Part shown: positions 16,416 through 25,600 of the stretch, one piece after another
How positions within the stretch are numbered: position 1 is the stretch's first letter
Layout: every line of letters begins with the position of its first letter
Assembly (NCBI RefSeq): GCF_022429565.1
Contig: NZ_CP092487.1
Span: forward strand, 3,490,001 to 3,554,000
Origin: Lutibacter sp. A64
GTDB lineage: Bacteria > Bacteroidota > Bacteroidia > Flavobacteriales > Flavobacteriaceae
DNA: 64,000 nt
Direction of reading: 5' to 3'
Made by a program: the position numbers and the translations under genes
The notes under the pieces: generated by a model
The model's input: only the letters and a program-made list of their open reading frames with translations
The model's database searches: none
What the model was told of the DNA's origin: nothing

Positions 16416-18248
16416 ATGAGATATTTTTTAATTTTAGTTGTGTTTTTTTATAGTTTCGCATTGTTTTCGCAAGAAAAGAAAGCTGAAGCTTTAGATACTG
16501 TTTATCTAAAATCTGTTAAAATAATAGAAAAATCTATCGGTCAAAAAACAACTATTTTATCTAAAAAAACAATTCAAAATTATAGCCCACAATTAACAGA
16601 AGTCTTAAATTTTGAAACGTCCATTTCTTTTAAAGAAAATGGTTTAGGAATGGTTTCTTCACCTTCTTTTAGAGGAACCACGGCACAGCAAACAGCTGTG
16701 GTTTGGAATGGAATAAATATTAATTCTCAATTTTTAGGTCAAACAGATTTTAATACAATTAGTACTGCTAGTTTTGATGAAATTGTTATTAGGCCTGGAG
16801 GCGGAAGCACACAATTTGGAACTGGAACTATTGGTGGAAGTATAAATTTAAATAATAATTTTTCTTTTGAGCAACAAGATCAACTAACTGTAAATGCCAG
16901 TTATGGTAGTTTTAACACTAAAGAAATTGGTCTAAAAGCAAGCACTTCAACTTCAAATTTAAATGTTAATGGTGGTTTAGCTTATTTTGATTCTGATAAC
17001 GATTATAAATATGCCAATTCCAATCAAAAAAATGAAAACGGAGAATTCTATAATAAATCGGCCTTTTTAAATGGAGCTTATAAATTTAATTCAAAACAAC
17101 AACTTAAATTATACTCTTCATTATTTAATGGTTTACGTCATTTTTCTATTTTAGAAACCACGCAAAGTAGAACTAAATATAAAGATGAAACGTTAAGGTT
17201 AATGTTTGAGTATAATGGTGTGTTTAACAAGTTTTTTATCAATACAAAAACAGCTTTAATCAATGAAGATTATACCTACTTTCCAGATGTAACTACAGAT
17301 AGCGATTTAAGTACTGGAACTGCGTTTTCTAAAATTATTAAAAATGAATTTGGCTATAAAATAAACAAGGCTTTTTTATTAAAAGCGTTTATTAATTATA
17401 ACAATACTTTGGGTAAAGGTTCTAATTATAATAACGAAAAAAGAGAAGTTTTTACTTTAGGTACATATTTTAAGCACAATATAACGGATAAGTTAGTGTA
17501 CCAACTTACTGTTAATAGTGATAATACTTCTAATTATGAGAGTCCGTTGTTATTTACTTTTGGTTCAGAATTTAAGGTTAGTCCGCACTATAAAATTAGT
17601 ATTCATAGCTCTAAAAATTATAGAGTGCCAACTTTAAACGATTTGTTTTGGCCAGGAGCAGGAAATCCAGATTTAAAACCTGAAACTTCGTTGCAATACG
17701 AATTAACCAATACATTTATTTTTAATCATTTTAACTTCAAATTAACGGGGTATTATAATAATGTAAAAGATTTAATTGTCTGGTTACCAGTTTCTAGTAC
17801 GGTTTGGAAACCTACAAATACCAATAAAGTTTTAATAAAAGGAGTAGAAGCAGAAGTAGCTTATAGTCACTTTTTTGGCAATCATTACCTTAAAAGCAGT
17901 TTGTCTTACGCCTATACAAAATCTCAAAATAAAGAAACCAATAAACAGTTAACATACGTTCCTTATCATAAAACGGTATTGTCTGTTTTATACAATTACA
18001 AAAGACTAAATCTAAATCTAAATAATAATTATACAGGTGTTGTTTATACCCAAACCGATAACAATAAAAAAACAGCTTTAGATCCGTACTTATTAACAAA
18101 TTTAAATTTTGGAGTTGCTTTAGATTTCAAAAAAGCAATACATATTGGCTTTAAAATAAAAAACCTTTGGAATACAACTTACCAAAGTGTTGCTTATAAA
18201 CCAATGCCTTTAAGAAATTATCAATTTTATTTAACACTAAATATTTAA
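16416..18248 (+). CDS. TonB-dependent receptor, probable vitamin B12 receptor (BtuB-like)
   Basis: The 610-residue outer-membrane protein is almost the length of E. coli BtuB (614). It begins with a signal peptide ending near ALFSQ. The plug domain covers about residues 40-145, with SPSFRGTTAQQTAVVWNG and GGSTQFGTGTIGGSI, both typical of TonB receptor plugs. The rest is a beta-barrel, including NYRVPTLNDLFWPGAGNPDL and a final aromatic-rich strand. The upstream cobalamin riboswitch makes B12 or another corrinoid the likely substrate. The BtuG-like gene starts 4 bases after its stop. BtuB is an inference from context rather than from the ligand site. Confidence 0.88.
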   Translation: MRYFLILVVFFYSFALFSQEKKAEALDTVYLKSVKIIEKSIGQKTTILSKKTIQNYSPQLTEVLNFETSISFKENGLGMVSSPSFRGTTAQQTAVVWNGININSQFLGQTDFNTISTASFDEIVIRPGGGSTQFGTGTIGGSINLNNNFSFEQQDQLTVNASYGSFNTKEIGLKASTSTSNLNVNGGLAYFDSDNDYKYANSNQKNENGEFYNKSAFLNGAYKFNSKQQLKLYSSLFNGLRHFSILETTQSRTKYKDETLRLMFEYNGVFNKFFINTKTALINEDYTYFPDVTTDSDLSTGTAFSKIIKNEFGYKINKAFLLKAFINYNNTLGKGSNYNNEKREVFTLGTYFKHNITDKLVYQLTVNSDNTSNYESPLLFTFGSEFKVSPHYKISIHSSKNYRVPTLNDLFWPGAGNPDLKPETSLQYELTNTFIFNHFNFKLTGYYNNVKDLIVWLPVSSTVWKPTNTNKVLIKGVEAEVAYSHFFGNHYLKSSLSYAYTKSQNKETNKQLTYVPYHKTVLSVLYNYKRLNLNLNNNYTGVVYTQTDNNKKTALDPYLLTNLNFGVALDFKKAIHIGFKIKNLWNTTYQSVAYKPMPLRNYQFYLTLNI

Positions 18249-18252
18249 CACA

Positions 18253-19287
18253 ATGAAAAACCAATTTTTTAAAACTTTATTAGTTTTATTATCAATTACT
18301 ATGTTTGTATCCTGTGATGATGATTCATCAGGTGAAGTTTATGTGCCTAAGGGCGATTATGATTTAGGATTTATAGTATCTAATGAAGGAAATTTCGGTA
18401 CGCCAACTGCTTCTGTAAGTTATATTTCAGAAGATTTATTAGAATCGGCTAACGATGTTTATTCAACAGTAAATAACAATGCAGCTTTAGGCGATGTATT
18501 ACAAAGTATTACGTTTGAAGATGATTATGCGTATTTAGTTCTAAATAATAGCAACAAAATTGAAGTTGTTGATAGATATACTTTTACACAAGTAACAACA
18601 ATTACTGAAAATATTAGTGGTCCAAGATATGCTGAAGTTGAAGATGGTAAATTATATATTTCTAATTCAGGAACATCAAGTATTGGAGTTTACAATATTT
18701 CAGATTTTAGCTATAATACTTCTATTGAAATTGGAAGTACTGTAGAACAAATTATTATAGAAGATGGCTTTATGTATGTACAAAATGCAGCATTTGGTTA
18801 TGGAAATACTATAACTGTTGTTAATCTTACTACAAATACAATTGTTAAAACAATTACTACAGGAGATGGCTTAAATTCTATGGAAGAAGAAGATGGAGTA
18901 ATTTATGCAATGCATACAACTGGAGTTACTAAAATTAGTACATCTACTAATGACATTATAGGAGAGATTACAGTAGGAGGAACATTAACAAGTCCAAGTC
19001 AAATAGATATTGAAGATGGAATGATTTATTTTATTTCAGGGTCTAAAATTTATGCATCAAGTATAAATAGTACCGAGTTTTCAGATACTCCTTTAGTTGA
19101 TACAAATGTAGAAGGTCCATCTTGGTTTATTGGGTATGGTTTTGCTGTAGAAAACGATAAAATATTTTATTCAGATGTAAATGGTTTTTCTGAAAACAGT
19201 GAATTATTAATTTACGATTTACAAGGTGTGTTTTTAAAATCAATTACTACTGGAGTTGGTTCAAACAACGTTTATTTTAACGATTAA
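18253..19287 (+). CDS. YncE-like beta-propeller lipoprotein, probable BtuG-type B12-binding protein
   Basis: The 344-residue protein has a lipoprotein signal (FVSCDDDSS, Cys21). Its body of repeated blades, such as GKLYISNSGTSSIGVYNI and TITVVNLTTNTIVKTI, is typical of YncE / DUF5074 seven-bladed propellers. In Bacteroides, BtuG is a surface lipoprotein of this fold that binds B12 very tightly and passes it to BtuB. The 4-base spacing to the receptor gene and the riboswitch upstream support the same role here. Binding residues cannot be judged from sequence alone. A strong terminator follows the stop codon. Confidence 0.8.
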   Translation: MKNQFFKTLLVLLSITMFVSCDDDSSGEVYVPKGDYDLGFIVSNEGNFGTPTASVSYISEDLLESANDVYSTVNNNAALGDVLQSITFEDDYAYLVLNNSNKIEVVDRYTFTQVTTITENISGPRYAEVEDGKLYISNSGTSSIGVYNISDFSYNTSIEIGSTVEQIIIEDGFMYVQNAAFGYGNTITVVNLTTNTIVKTITTGDGLNSMEEEDGVIYAMHTTGVTKISTSTNDIIGEITVGGTLTSPSQIDIEDGMIYFISGSKIYASSINSTEFSDTPLVDTNVEGPSWFIGYGFAVENDKIFYSDVNGFSENSELLIYDLQGVFLKSITTGVGSNNVYFND

Positions 19288-19305
19288 GTTTTAATTTTTC
19301 AACCT

Positions 19306-19344
19306 TAAAAAAGTCCTATTATTTTAAAATTTTAGGACTTTTTT
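19306..19344. terminator. Terminator of the B12 uptake operon
   Basis: AAAAAAGTCCTA pairs with TAGGACTTTTTTT across a loop of about 14 A/T bases and ends in a T-run. It lies 19 bases after the BtuG-like stop codon and separates the operon from the PorP/SprF gene. Confidence 0.85.
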
Positions 19345-19429
19345 TATTTAGGTTAGTGGTTAAAAGTTTCATATATAGCTGGTGGCAGAATATTCATTTA
19401 ATATAAAAAAATTATATATATATAATTAG

Positions 19430-19437
19430 TATATTTG
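19430..19437 (+). promoter_or_regulatory. -7 promoter element of the PorP/SprF gene
   Basis: TATATTTG matches TAnnTTTG and lies 16 bases before the start codon at 19454, implying a very short leader. The upstream sequence is an AT run without a clear TTG. Confidence 0.45.
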
Positions 19438-19453
19438 AAAGTTTATTAAAATA

Positions 19454-20443
19454 ATGCAAAATTTAAAAGTATCTTTTTTTAGTTTGTTTTTATTGGTTTC
19501 TATAACACTAGAAGCTCAGGAAACACTTCCAATATATTCAGATTATTTATCTGACAATGTATTTTTGGTGCATCCTTCAGCAGCTGGATTTAGAGATTGT
19601 GGAAATGTGCGCTTAACTGCCAGAAATCAATGGAGTGGTATAAAAGATGCACCCTCATTACAAACTTTAAATATTCATTCTAAATTTGGAACGAATGCAG
19701 GTTTAGGCTTAATTATTTTTAATGATAAAAATGGGTATCATAGTCAGCAAGGTGTTCAAGCAGCATATGCGTATCATTTAACTTTAGGACGAATAGAAGA
19801 TTATAAAAAGCTTTCTTTTGGGCTGTCTTTTATGATGGTGAATAATAAACTTGATGAATCTTCATTTAATATTCCAGATCCAGAAATTTCACAAATTGTA
19901 CAAAGTGAACGTTATTTTAATGCCGATTTTAGTATGGCTTATCATAATGTAGATTTTTTTGGATATTTTACCGTTAAAAATTTAATGTTAAATGCTAGAA
20001 ATTTATATAATAGTCAATATGAATCTTTAAATTTACGTAGGTATTTGTTTTCTTTTGGATATTATTTCGATTATTATAAAAATAGGAAAACTATAGAATT
20101 TGAACCTTCTGTAATGGTTCAATATATAGAAAGAACAAAAGAGAAATTTGTAGATTTTAATATGAAAGTTTATAAGCATTTACCAACGGCCAAACTTTGG
20201 GCAGCTTTTTCGTATAGAAGAGGATTTGATAATGTAGATGCCGATCAAATAAATTATATAACACCAATTGTAGGTGTAAATTTTGAAAAATTTATGCTTG
20301 CTTATACTTACACAAAGCAAACAGGTGAAATTTTATTTGACAATGCTAGTTACCATCAAATTACATTAGGATTTAATTTTGGTTGTAATGGCTCCGTAAG
20401 ATTTTGGAACGAAAGAAGTGGTAAAACAAATAGAATGTTTTAA
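19454..20443 (+). CDS. PorP/SprF family T9SS membrane protein, stand-alone
   Basis: A 329-residue outer-membrane protein with a signal peptide ending near LEAQ. Family hallmarks are the N-terminal ETLPIYSDYLSDNVFLVHPS and CGNVRLTARNQWSG, where NPAxAG- and RxQW-like positions are conserved in PorP/SprF. The remaining beta-strands end with HQITLGFNFGCNG. PorP/SprF proteins help localise or anchor particular T9SS cargo. No adhesin gene is adjacent to this copy; the B12 operon lies upstream and a carbonic-anhydrase-like gene follows after 17 bases. Its partner must therefore be encoded elsewhere, or be the giant protein 2.2 kb away. Confidence 0.85.
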   Translation: MQNLKVSFFSLFLLVSITLEAQETLPIYSDYLSDNVFLVHPSAAGFRDCGNVRLTARNQWSGIKDAPSLQTLNIHSKFGTNAGLGLIIFNDKNGYHSQQGVQAAYAYHLTLGRIEDYKKLSFGLSFMMVNNKLDESSFNIPDPEISQIVQSERYFNADFSMAYHNVDFFGYFTVKNLMLNARNLYNSQYESLNLRRYLFSFGYYFDYYKNRKTIEFEPSVMVQYIERTKEKFVDFNMKVYKHLPTAKLWAAFSYRRGFDNVDADQINYITPIVGVNFEKFMLAYTYTKQTGEILFDNASYHQITLGFNFGCNGSVRFWNERSGKTNRMF

Positions 20444-20460
20444 GTAAAAATATATTTAGT

Positions 20461-20973
20461 ATGATTATTAAAGAATTAAATGGTATAAAACCAACTTTTG
20501 GAGATGATTGCTTTTTAGCTGAAAACTGTGTAATTATTGGTGAAGTTTCAATGGGGAATCAATGTAGTATCTGGTATAACGCTGTTATTCGTGGTGATGT
20601 ACACTACATTAAAATGGGAAATAAAGTAAATGTTCAAGATGGAGCAGTAATTCATGCAACCTACCAAAAATACCCAACTAATATTGGAAACAATGTTTCT
20701 ATTGGTCATAATGCAATGGTTCACGGTTGTACAATTCACGACAATGTTTTAATAGGTATGGGATCTATTGTTATGGATGATTGTGTTGTAGAAAGCAATT
20801 CTATAATTGCAGCTGGTGCCGTTGTAACTAAAGGAACTCATGTTCCTTCAGGAACTATCTTTGCGGGTGTTCCTGCAAAAAAAGTAAAAGATATTAGTCA
20901 GGAATTAATTTCTGGTGAAATAGATAGAATAGCCAATAATTATGTAAAATATTCGGGCTGGTATAAGGAGTAG
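20461..20973 (+). CDS. Gamma carbonic anhydrase-like hexapeptide-repeat protein
   Basis: A 170-residue left-handed beta-helix protein of the YrdA / PaaY / gamma-carbonic-anhydrase group. Hexapeptide repeats run from about residue 14 to 135, for example SIWYNAVIRGDV. Histidines occur at the metal-ligand positions in VIHAT and in IGHNAMVHGC, consistent with a trimer holding metal between subunits. The C-terminal helix ends HNNYVKYSG-like as NNYVKYSGWY. Whether it hydrates CO2 or acts as an acyltransferase-like protein is uncertain. It starts 17 bases after the PorP/SprF gene. Confidence 0.88.
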   Translation: MIIKELNGIKPTFGDDCFLAENCVIIGEVSMGNQCSIWYNAVIRGDVHYIKMGNKVNVQDGAVIHATYQKYPTNIGNNVSIGHNAMVHGCTIHDNVLIGMGSIVMDDCVVESNSIIAAGAVVTKGTHVPSGTIFAGVPAKKVKDISQELISGEIDRIANNYVKYSGWYKE

Positions 20974-20998
20974 TCTACTATTTTTAATGCCTTTAAAT

Positions 20999-21034
20999 AA
21001 ATTATACCTTTAAAGTTGTTTAAAGGTATAATTT
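20999..21034. terminator. Bidirectional terminator
   Basis: AAATTATACCTTTAAA (20999-21014) and TTTAAAGGTATAATTT (21019-21034) are perfect reverse complements around a GTTG loop. It serves the convergent carbonic-anhydrase-like and TlpA-like genes. Confidence 0.85.
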
Positions 21035-21053
21035 AAACTGATTATAATCTAAA

Positions 21054-22484
21054 TTAAGGTTGTAATTGGTTTATAATATTTATATAATTTTCTACACTAA
21101 TATTTTTTGCTCTAAATGTTTTAGTGCTATCTAATAAGTACATAACAGGTGTTTGTACAACGTTGTACAATGTTTGAAAATCTACTTCTTCTTTAGAATA
21201 ATCTCCATACACAACTTTGGTAGGCGTTACGTGAATCCAATCGCTTAATTGTTCTTTTTCAATAAAATCTATCCATTCCTTTTTTAAATCTGGATTTAAA
21301 TTTACGGCATATATTTTAACGCCTCTACTTTTTAAATCTTTAAGATACCATTTATTTATCTTTGGAAGTTCTTTAATGCAATGGCCACAAGAAGGGTCCC
21401 AAAAAATAACTACAGTATAAGGAGAGGAAACATCATATAAGTTTAGTGTTTTCCCATCTATAGTTGTCATAAATAGATTTTTGGCTTTGTTTCCAATTAA
21501 ATTATCTTTTCTATGTGAGTTGGTTGTGTTTAAAAATATTTTTTGTTGCTCTGTTAACCAGCTATAAGTTTTATCTTTAAAATAGTTGTTGTAAATATTA
21601 ATAAACACACGATCGTTACCCATTACTTTTGGATTTGCATACGTATTTGCAAAAAATATGCTGAGGTACGAAAACATGCTGTTATTTTTATCTCCAGTAT
21701 TGTTTAAAATTGTAAAAACTTCTTTAGTTATAGACTCCGGATCTTTTGGAACTAATGCATTAAAATAGGTCGTAATTTTAGTTTCTAAAAATGGATTTCT
21801 TAATAAACGTTCATCGTTAAAATTTATTCCTTCAAAAAAATGATCTTTTAAGTATGTTAAAGAGTCTTTTTTTGTAGCCAGTGTTACTTCATTAAAATAA
21901 TGTTCTATAGGTTTTGAAAGATTGAAAAGTAACGATAAAACATTATCAGGGTCTTTTTGTATGATATTGCTTTTGTATGTTATTATAGACTTATTAAGTG
22001 TAGATATTTTGCCTTTAATATGTGCACTACCTTTATTGGTTGTAGCAGTTGCTAATTGTTTTGTTAGTTCTTGTATTTGTAGATTGTTTTGCTTTAATAA
22101 AGTGTTAAATTCAAAAAAACGTGTGTTTGTTTCTGAATTTTCAATGGTAGTTTTGTCTGGATGTTCTAAATTTAATGAAATTGAAAATTGTTGTTGTTTA
22201 TCTATAATAAACTCAGTTACAATTTGTTTGTCGGCATTAACTAACATATAAATACCTTCGGTGTATTTTTTATTTTTTTTAAAATTAATTTCACCTTTTA
22301 AATTTGCCTTTGTAGAATCTAATAATACGGTATATTTTCCGTAATAACCAGCCAAATAATACATATTTGTTTTAAAAGAAGGGTCTTTAAATGTAATGGA
22401 AACTGCTTGTTTTTGTTGACCTATTAAAGCTATTTGAAAGCAAAAAAATATTAAAAATATGTTAAAATTAAATTTGTTAAGCAC
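21054..22484 (-). CDS. TlpA-like periplasmic thiol-disulfide oxidoreductase
   Basis: The 476-residue exported protein has a signal peptide ending around IALIGQ. Residues about 25-125 form a DUF4369-like beta domain and a helical middle follows. Residues about 330-476 are a TlpA/ResA-type thioredoxin domain with active site WDPSCGHC (Cys366, Cys369) and the cis-proline motif QTPVMYLLD. Such proteins exchange electrons with disulfides in the periplasm. The gene is divergent from the giant adhesin gene, whose domains carry many paired cysteines, so a folding role for that protein is possible but only inferred. Confidence 0.85.
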   Translation of the reverse strand: MLNKFNFNIFLIFFCFQIALIGQQKQAVSITFKDPSFKTNMYYLAGYYGKYTVLLDSTKANLKGEINFKKNKKYTEGIYMLVNADKQIVTEFIIDKQQQFSISLNLEHPDKTTIENSETNTRFFEFNTLLKQNNLQIQELTKQLATATTNKGSAHIKGKISTLNKSIITYKSNIIQKDPDNVLSLLFNLSKPIEHYFNEVTLATKKDSLTYLKDHFFEGINFNDERLLRNPFLETKITTYFNALVPKDPESITKEVFTILNNTGDKNNSMFSYLSIFFANTYANPKVMGNDRVFINIYNNYFKDKTYSWLTEQQKIFLNTTNSHRKDNLIGNKAKNLFMTTIDGKTLNLYDVSSPYTVVIFWDPSCGHCIKELPKINKWYLKDLKSRGVKIYAVNLNPDLKKEWIDFIEKEQLSDWIHVTPTKVVYGDYSKEEVDFQTLYNVVQTPVMYLLDSTKTFRAKNISVENYINIINQLQP

Positions 22485-22553
22485 GGGTGTTTGTTTTTTT
22501 TAAAAATGATATTATATCGTAAAAAAATAATTATTATTGTACGAATATATAAC

Positions 22554-22589
22554 TTTGTGTAAAAACTTTAACTTTTTTTAATATATTTG
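22554..22589 (+). promoter_or_regulatory. Probable promoter of the giant adhesin gene
   Basis: TTTG (22554-22557) and TATATTTG (22582-22589) are 24 bases apart, slightly longer than the usual spacing. Transcription would begin near 22595, leaving a leader of about 50 bases that includes a C-run (22602-22606). Confidence 0.5.
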
Positions 22590-22644
22590 TTTTATTAATA
22601 CACCCCCTTTCTTATTAATTTAAGATTGGTATTAAAATAAAACT

Positions 22645-25600
22645 ATGTTGACCAAACCCCTCATTAAGTCAATAAAAAGCCGTGTCTTTTTATTCGCATT
22701 CTCGTTTCTTGTATTGTCTTCTTATGCAAGTGTTTATAGTAATAATGTTTCAACTTCAAATAATGAATTAGGGCCTGTTTTAGGTGGTAAATCTGCAACA
22801 AAACATAAAGCTATTTTTGATGGTTTTAACGATGTTTTTTCACCAATTGATGGAGTAAAAACGGTTTTAACACCTGTAATTACTGTGCAGCCATTAGCAA
22901 ATCAAACGGTTTGTGCGGGAGAAGGTATAACACTTACAGTTAATGCCACAACAACAAACGGACCTTTATTATACCAATGGTATAGAGGTGTCAATTCTTC
23001 AGGAGCAGCGCTTAGTGATGTTGGGAATATATCGGGGAGCAATTCAACTACACTTACTATAACAGGTGCTACGCCTACAGATGCAGGAGATTATTATTGT
23101 GAAGTTACAGATAGTTTTGATAATAGTACTGCGGGTGTTTTAGCAACAATAACAATCTCAAACCCTACAATTAGTATTAATCCGCCGGCTAATACAACCG
23201 TATGTGAGCTAGATCCGGTTACTTTAACTACAACTTCAAGTGCGGGTACTGTGACTTGGGATAATGGTATAACAGAAGGTGTTGAATTTTTTGCTACTGC
23301 TACTACTACTTATACAGCTACTATTAAAGATGCTAACGGTTGTGAAAATACAGATGCAGTTACAATTACAGTAAATGCATTACCAAATACACCAACAACA
23401 GCAAGAATTCATCCTGATTGTACAACACCTACAGGAACGGTTCAATTTTCGGGCTTACCTACCACTAGTGGTAATTGGACAATAAGTTATGGAGGAACAG
23501 GTGTAAATGGAAGTGATTCTACTTATCCTTATACGGGGCTTGCACCAGGAAACTATAATTTTACAGTAAGTAATGGTAGTGGATGTACCATAAGTTTACC
23601 AAATATAACAATAGACGCTGCGCCACCAGTACCTACTGCGCCTGTTGTAGGTGTGCCAACGCAAACAACATGTACGGTAGCTACAGGTAGCATACCACTT
23701 ACTGGTTTACCTGCTACGGGTAATTGGATTTTAAATATTACTGGAGTTACAACTCCTACATATACATATTCAAGTAGTGGTGTTAGTTATACAGTACCTA
23801 ATTTAGCGCCAGATACGTATACCTTTTCAGTAACTAATAGCGATGGTTGTACTTCTCCTATTTCAAGTACTGCTACAATTAATAACCAACCAACAATTGC
23901 TGCACCTGCTGTACAAACTATAACACAGCCTACTTGTTCAACACCGTTTGGAAGTGTTATATTTAATAGTTTACCCTCTGGAAATTATACAATTACTAGA
24001 AACCCAGGAGGAGTTATTATAAGTAATATTAACACTGATGTTAATATCCCTACAGGTTCATATACTTATACAGTAACAGATGCTAATGGTTGTATTTCTA
24101 ATAGTACAAATGTTACTATTAATGCACAACCTGCAACACCGACCCCTTTAACAGCGAGTGCGCAAGATTTTACAGGTACTGGTTATACTATTAGTGATTT
24201 GGTAACGAGTACTCCTACGGCAGGAGCCACAGTAAATTGGTATAATACTCCTTCAGGAGGTTCTGCATTACCTGTATTAACAGGTTTAACAACAGGTACA
24301 TACTATGTTTCTCAAAGTTTAAGTGGTTGCGAAAGTGCACGTACGCCTGTAACTGTTAATGTATATCCTAATGCAATTGGAGGTTCAGTAACTGGTGGAA
24401 CTACTGTTTGTTATAATTCAAGTGCTTCGCTAGTATTAACTGGGCATACAGGAACCGTTCAAAATTGGGAATCTTCTCCCGTGGCTGATTTCTCAAGTGG
24501 TAATACAAATATTGCAAGTACATCTACAACTTATACAAGTACAAATAATACTACTTCTTCATATTATAGAGCTGTGTTATCTAGTGGTGGTTCAATAGAT
24601 TATTCAAACCCAGCTTATATTCAAGTAGATGAAGCAAGTGATGGAGGTATAATTGCACCTACTAATTTTAATGTTTGTCAGAATGATGTATCACTTGGTA
24701 CAATTACCCTAAGTGGTCAAATAGGAAATATTATCCGTTGGGAATCTTCAACAGATACTGTTAATTGGTCTACTATAGCTAATACAACAAATTTATTAAA
24801 TTATACAGGGTTAACGCAAACAACATATTATAGAGCAGTTGTACAAAATGGTGTTTGTGCTCCTGCTTATTCTCCTATTAGTACAATTACAGTAAATCCT
24901 TTACCTTCTATTTTAAATATTGTAGATGAAAACCATTGTTATGGTGAAAACTTAACATTTGGATACCCTATAGGAACTACACCTTCTAATCTTGATTATG
25001 AATGGACTTCAAGTGCAGGGTTGAGTGATTCTACTTCAGAATTAAACATTACAGTTACTCAAACTGAAGACTATACATTAACTATTACAAACACAAGTGG
25101 TTGTACCGTTTCAGAAGATTTTACCATTACCTTATTACCCAACCCAACAGCAACTGTTGCCGCTGATGCTACAATTTGTGAAGGTGATGCTATAAGTATT
25201 GGTGCAGCACCTGTAGCAGGATCTGCATATAATTGGACTAGTAGTCCAGCAGGATTTAGTTCATCTGTTTCAAATCCTAATGTAACACCTTCGGTAACTA
25301 CTACTTATACATTGGTAGAAACTTCGGGTTCTGGTAGTTGTACAGAAACTAACAGTGTTACTATTACTGTAGATCCAACTCCAATAATTAATATAACAGG
25401 TAGCCCAAATATTACAATTTGTGAAACAGCAACAAATCATTTTATTGGAGCAAGTATAACAAACCCTTATGCAACTTATAATTGGGAAGTGCTTCCTGCA
25501 AATGCAGGAGATTTATACAATCAATTAGCTACAGGAGTAGAGTTTACACCTTCTGCAACAGGTATAAACAATGGTTTTGCTACAGTACGCTTAAACGTAA

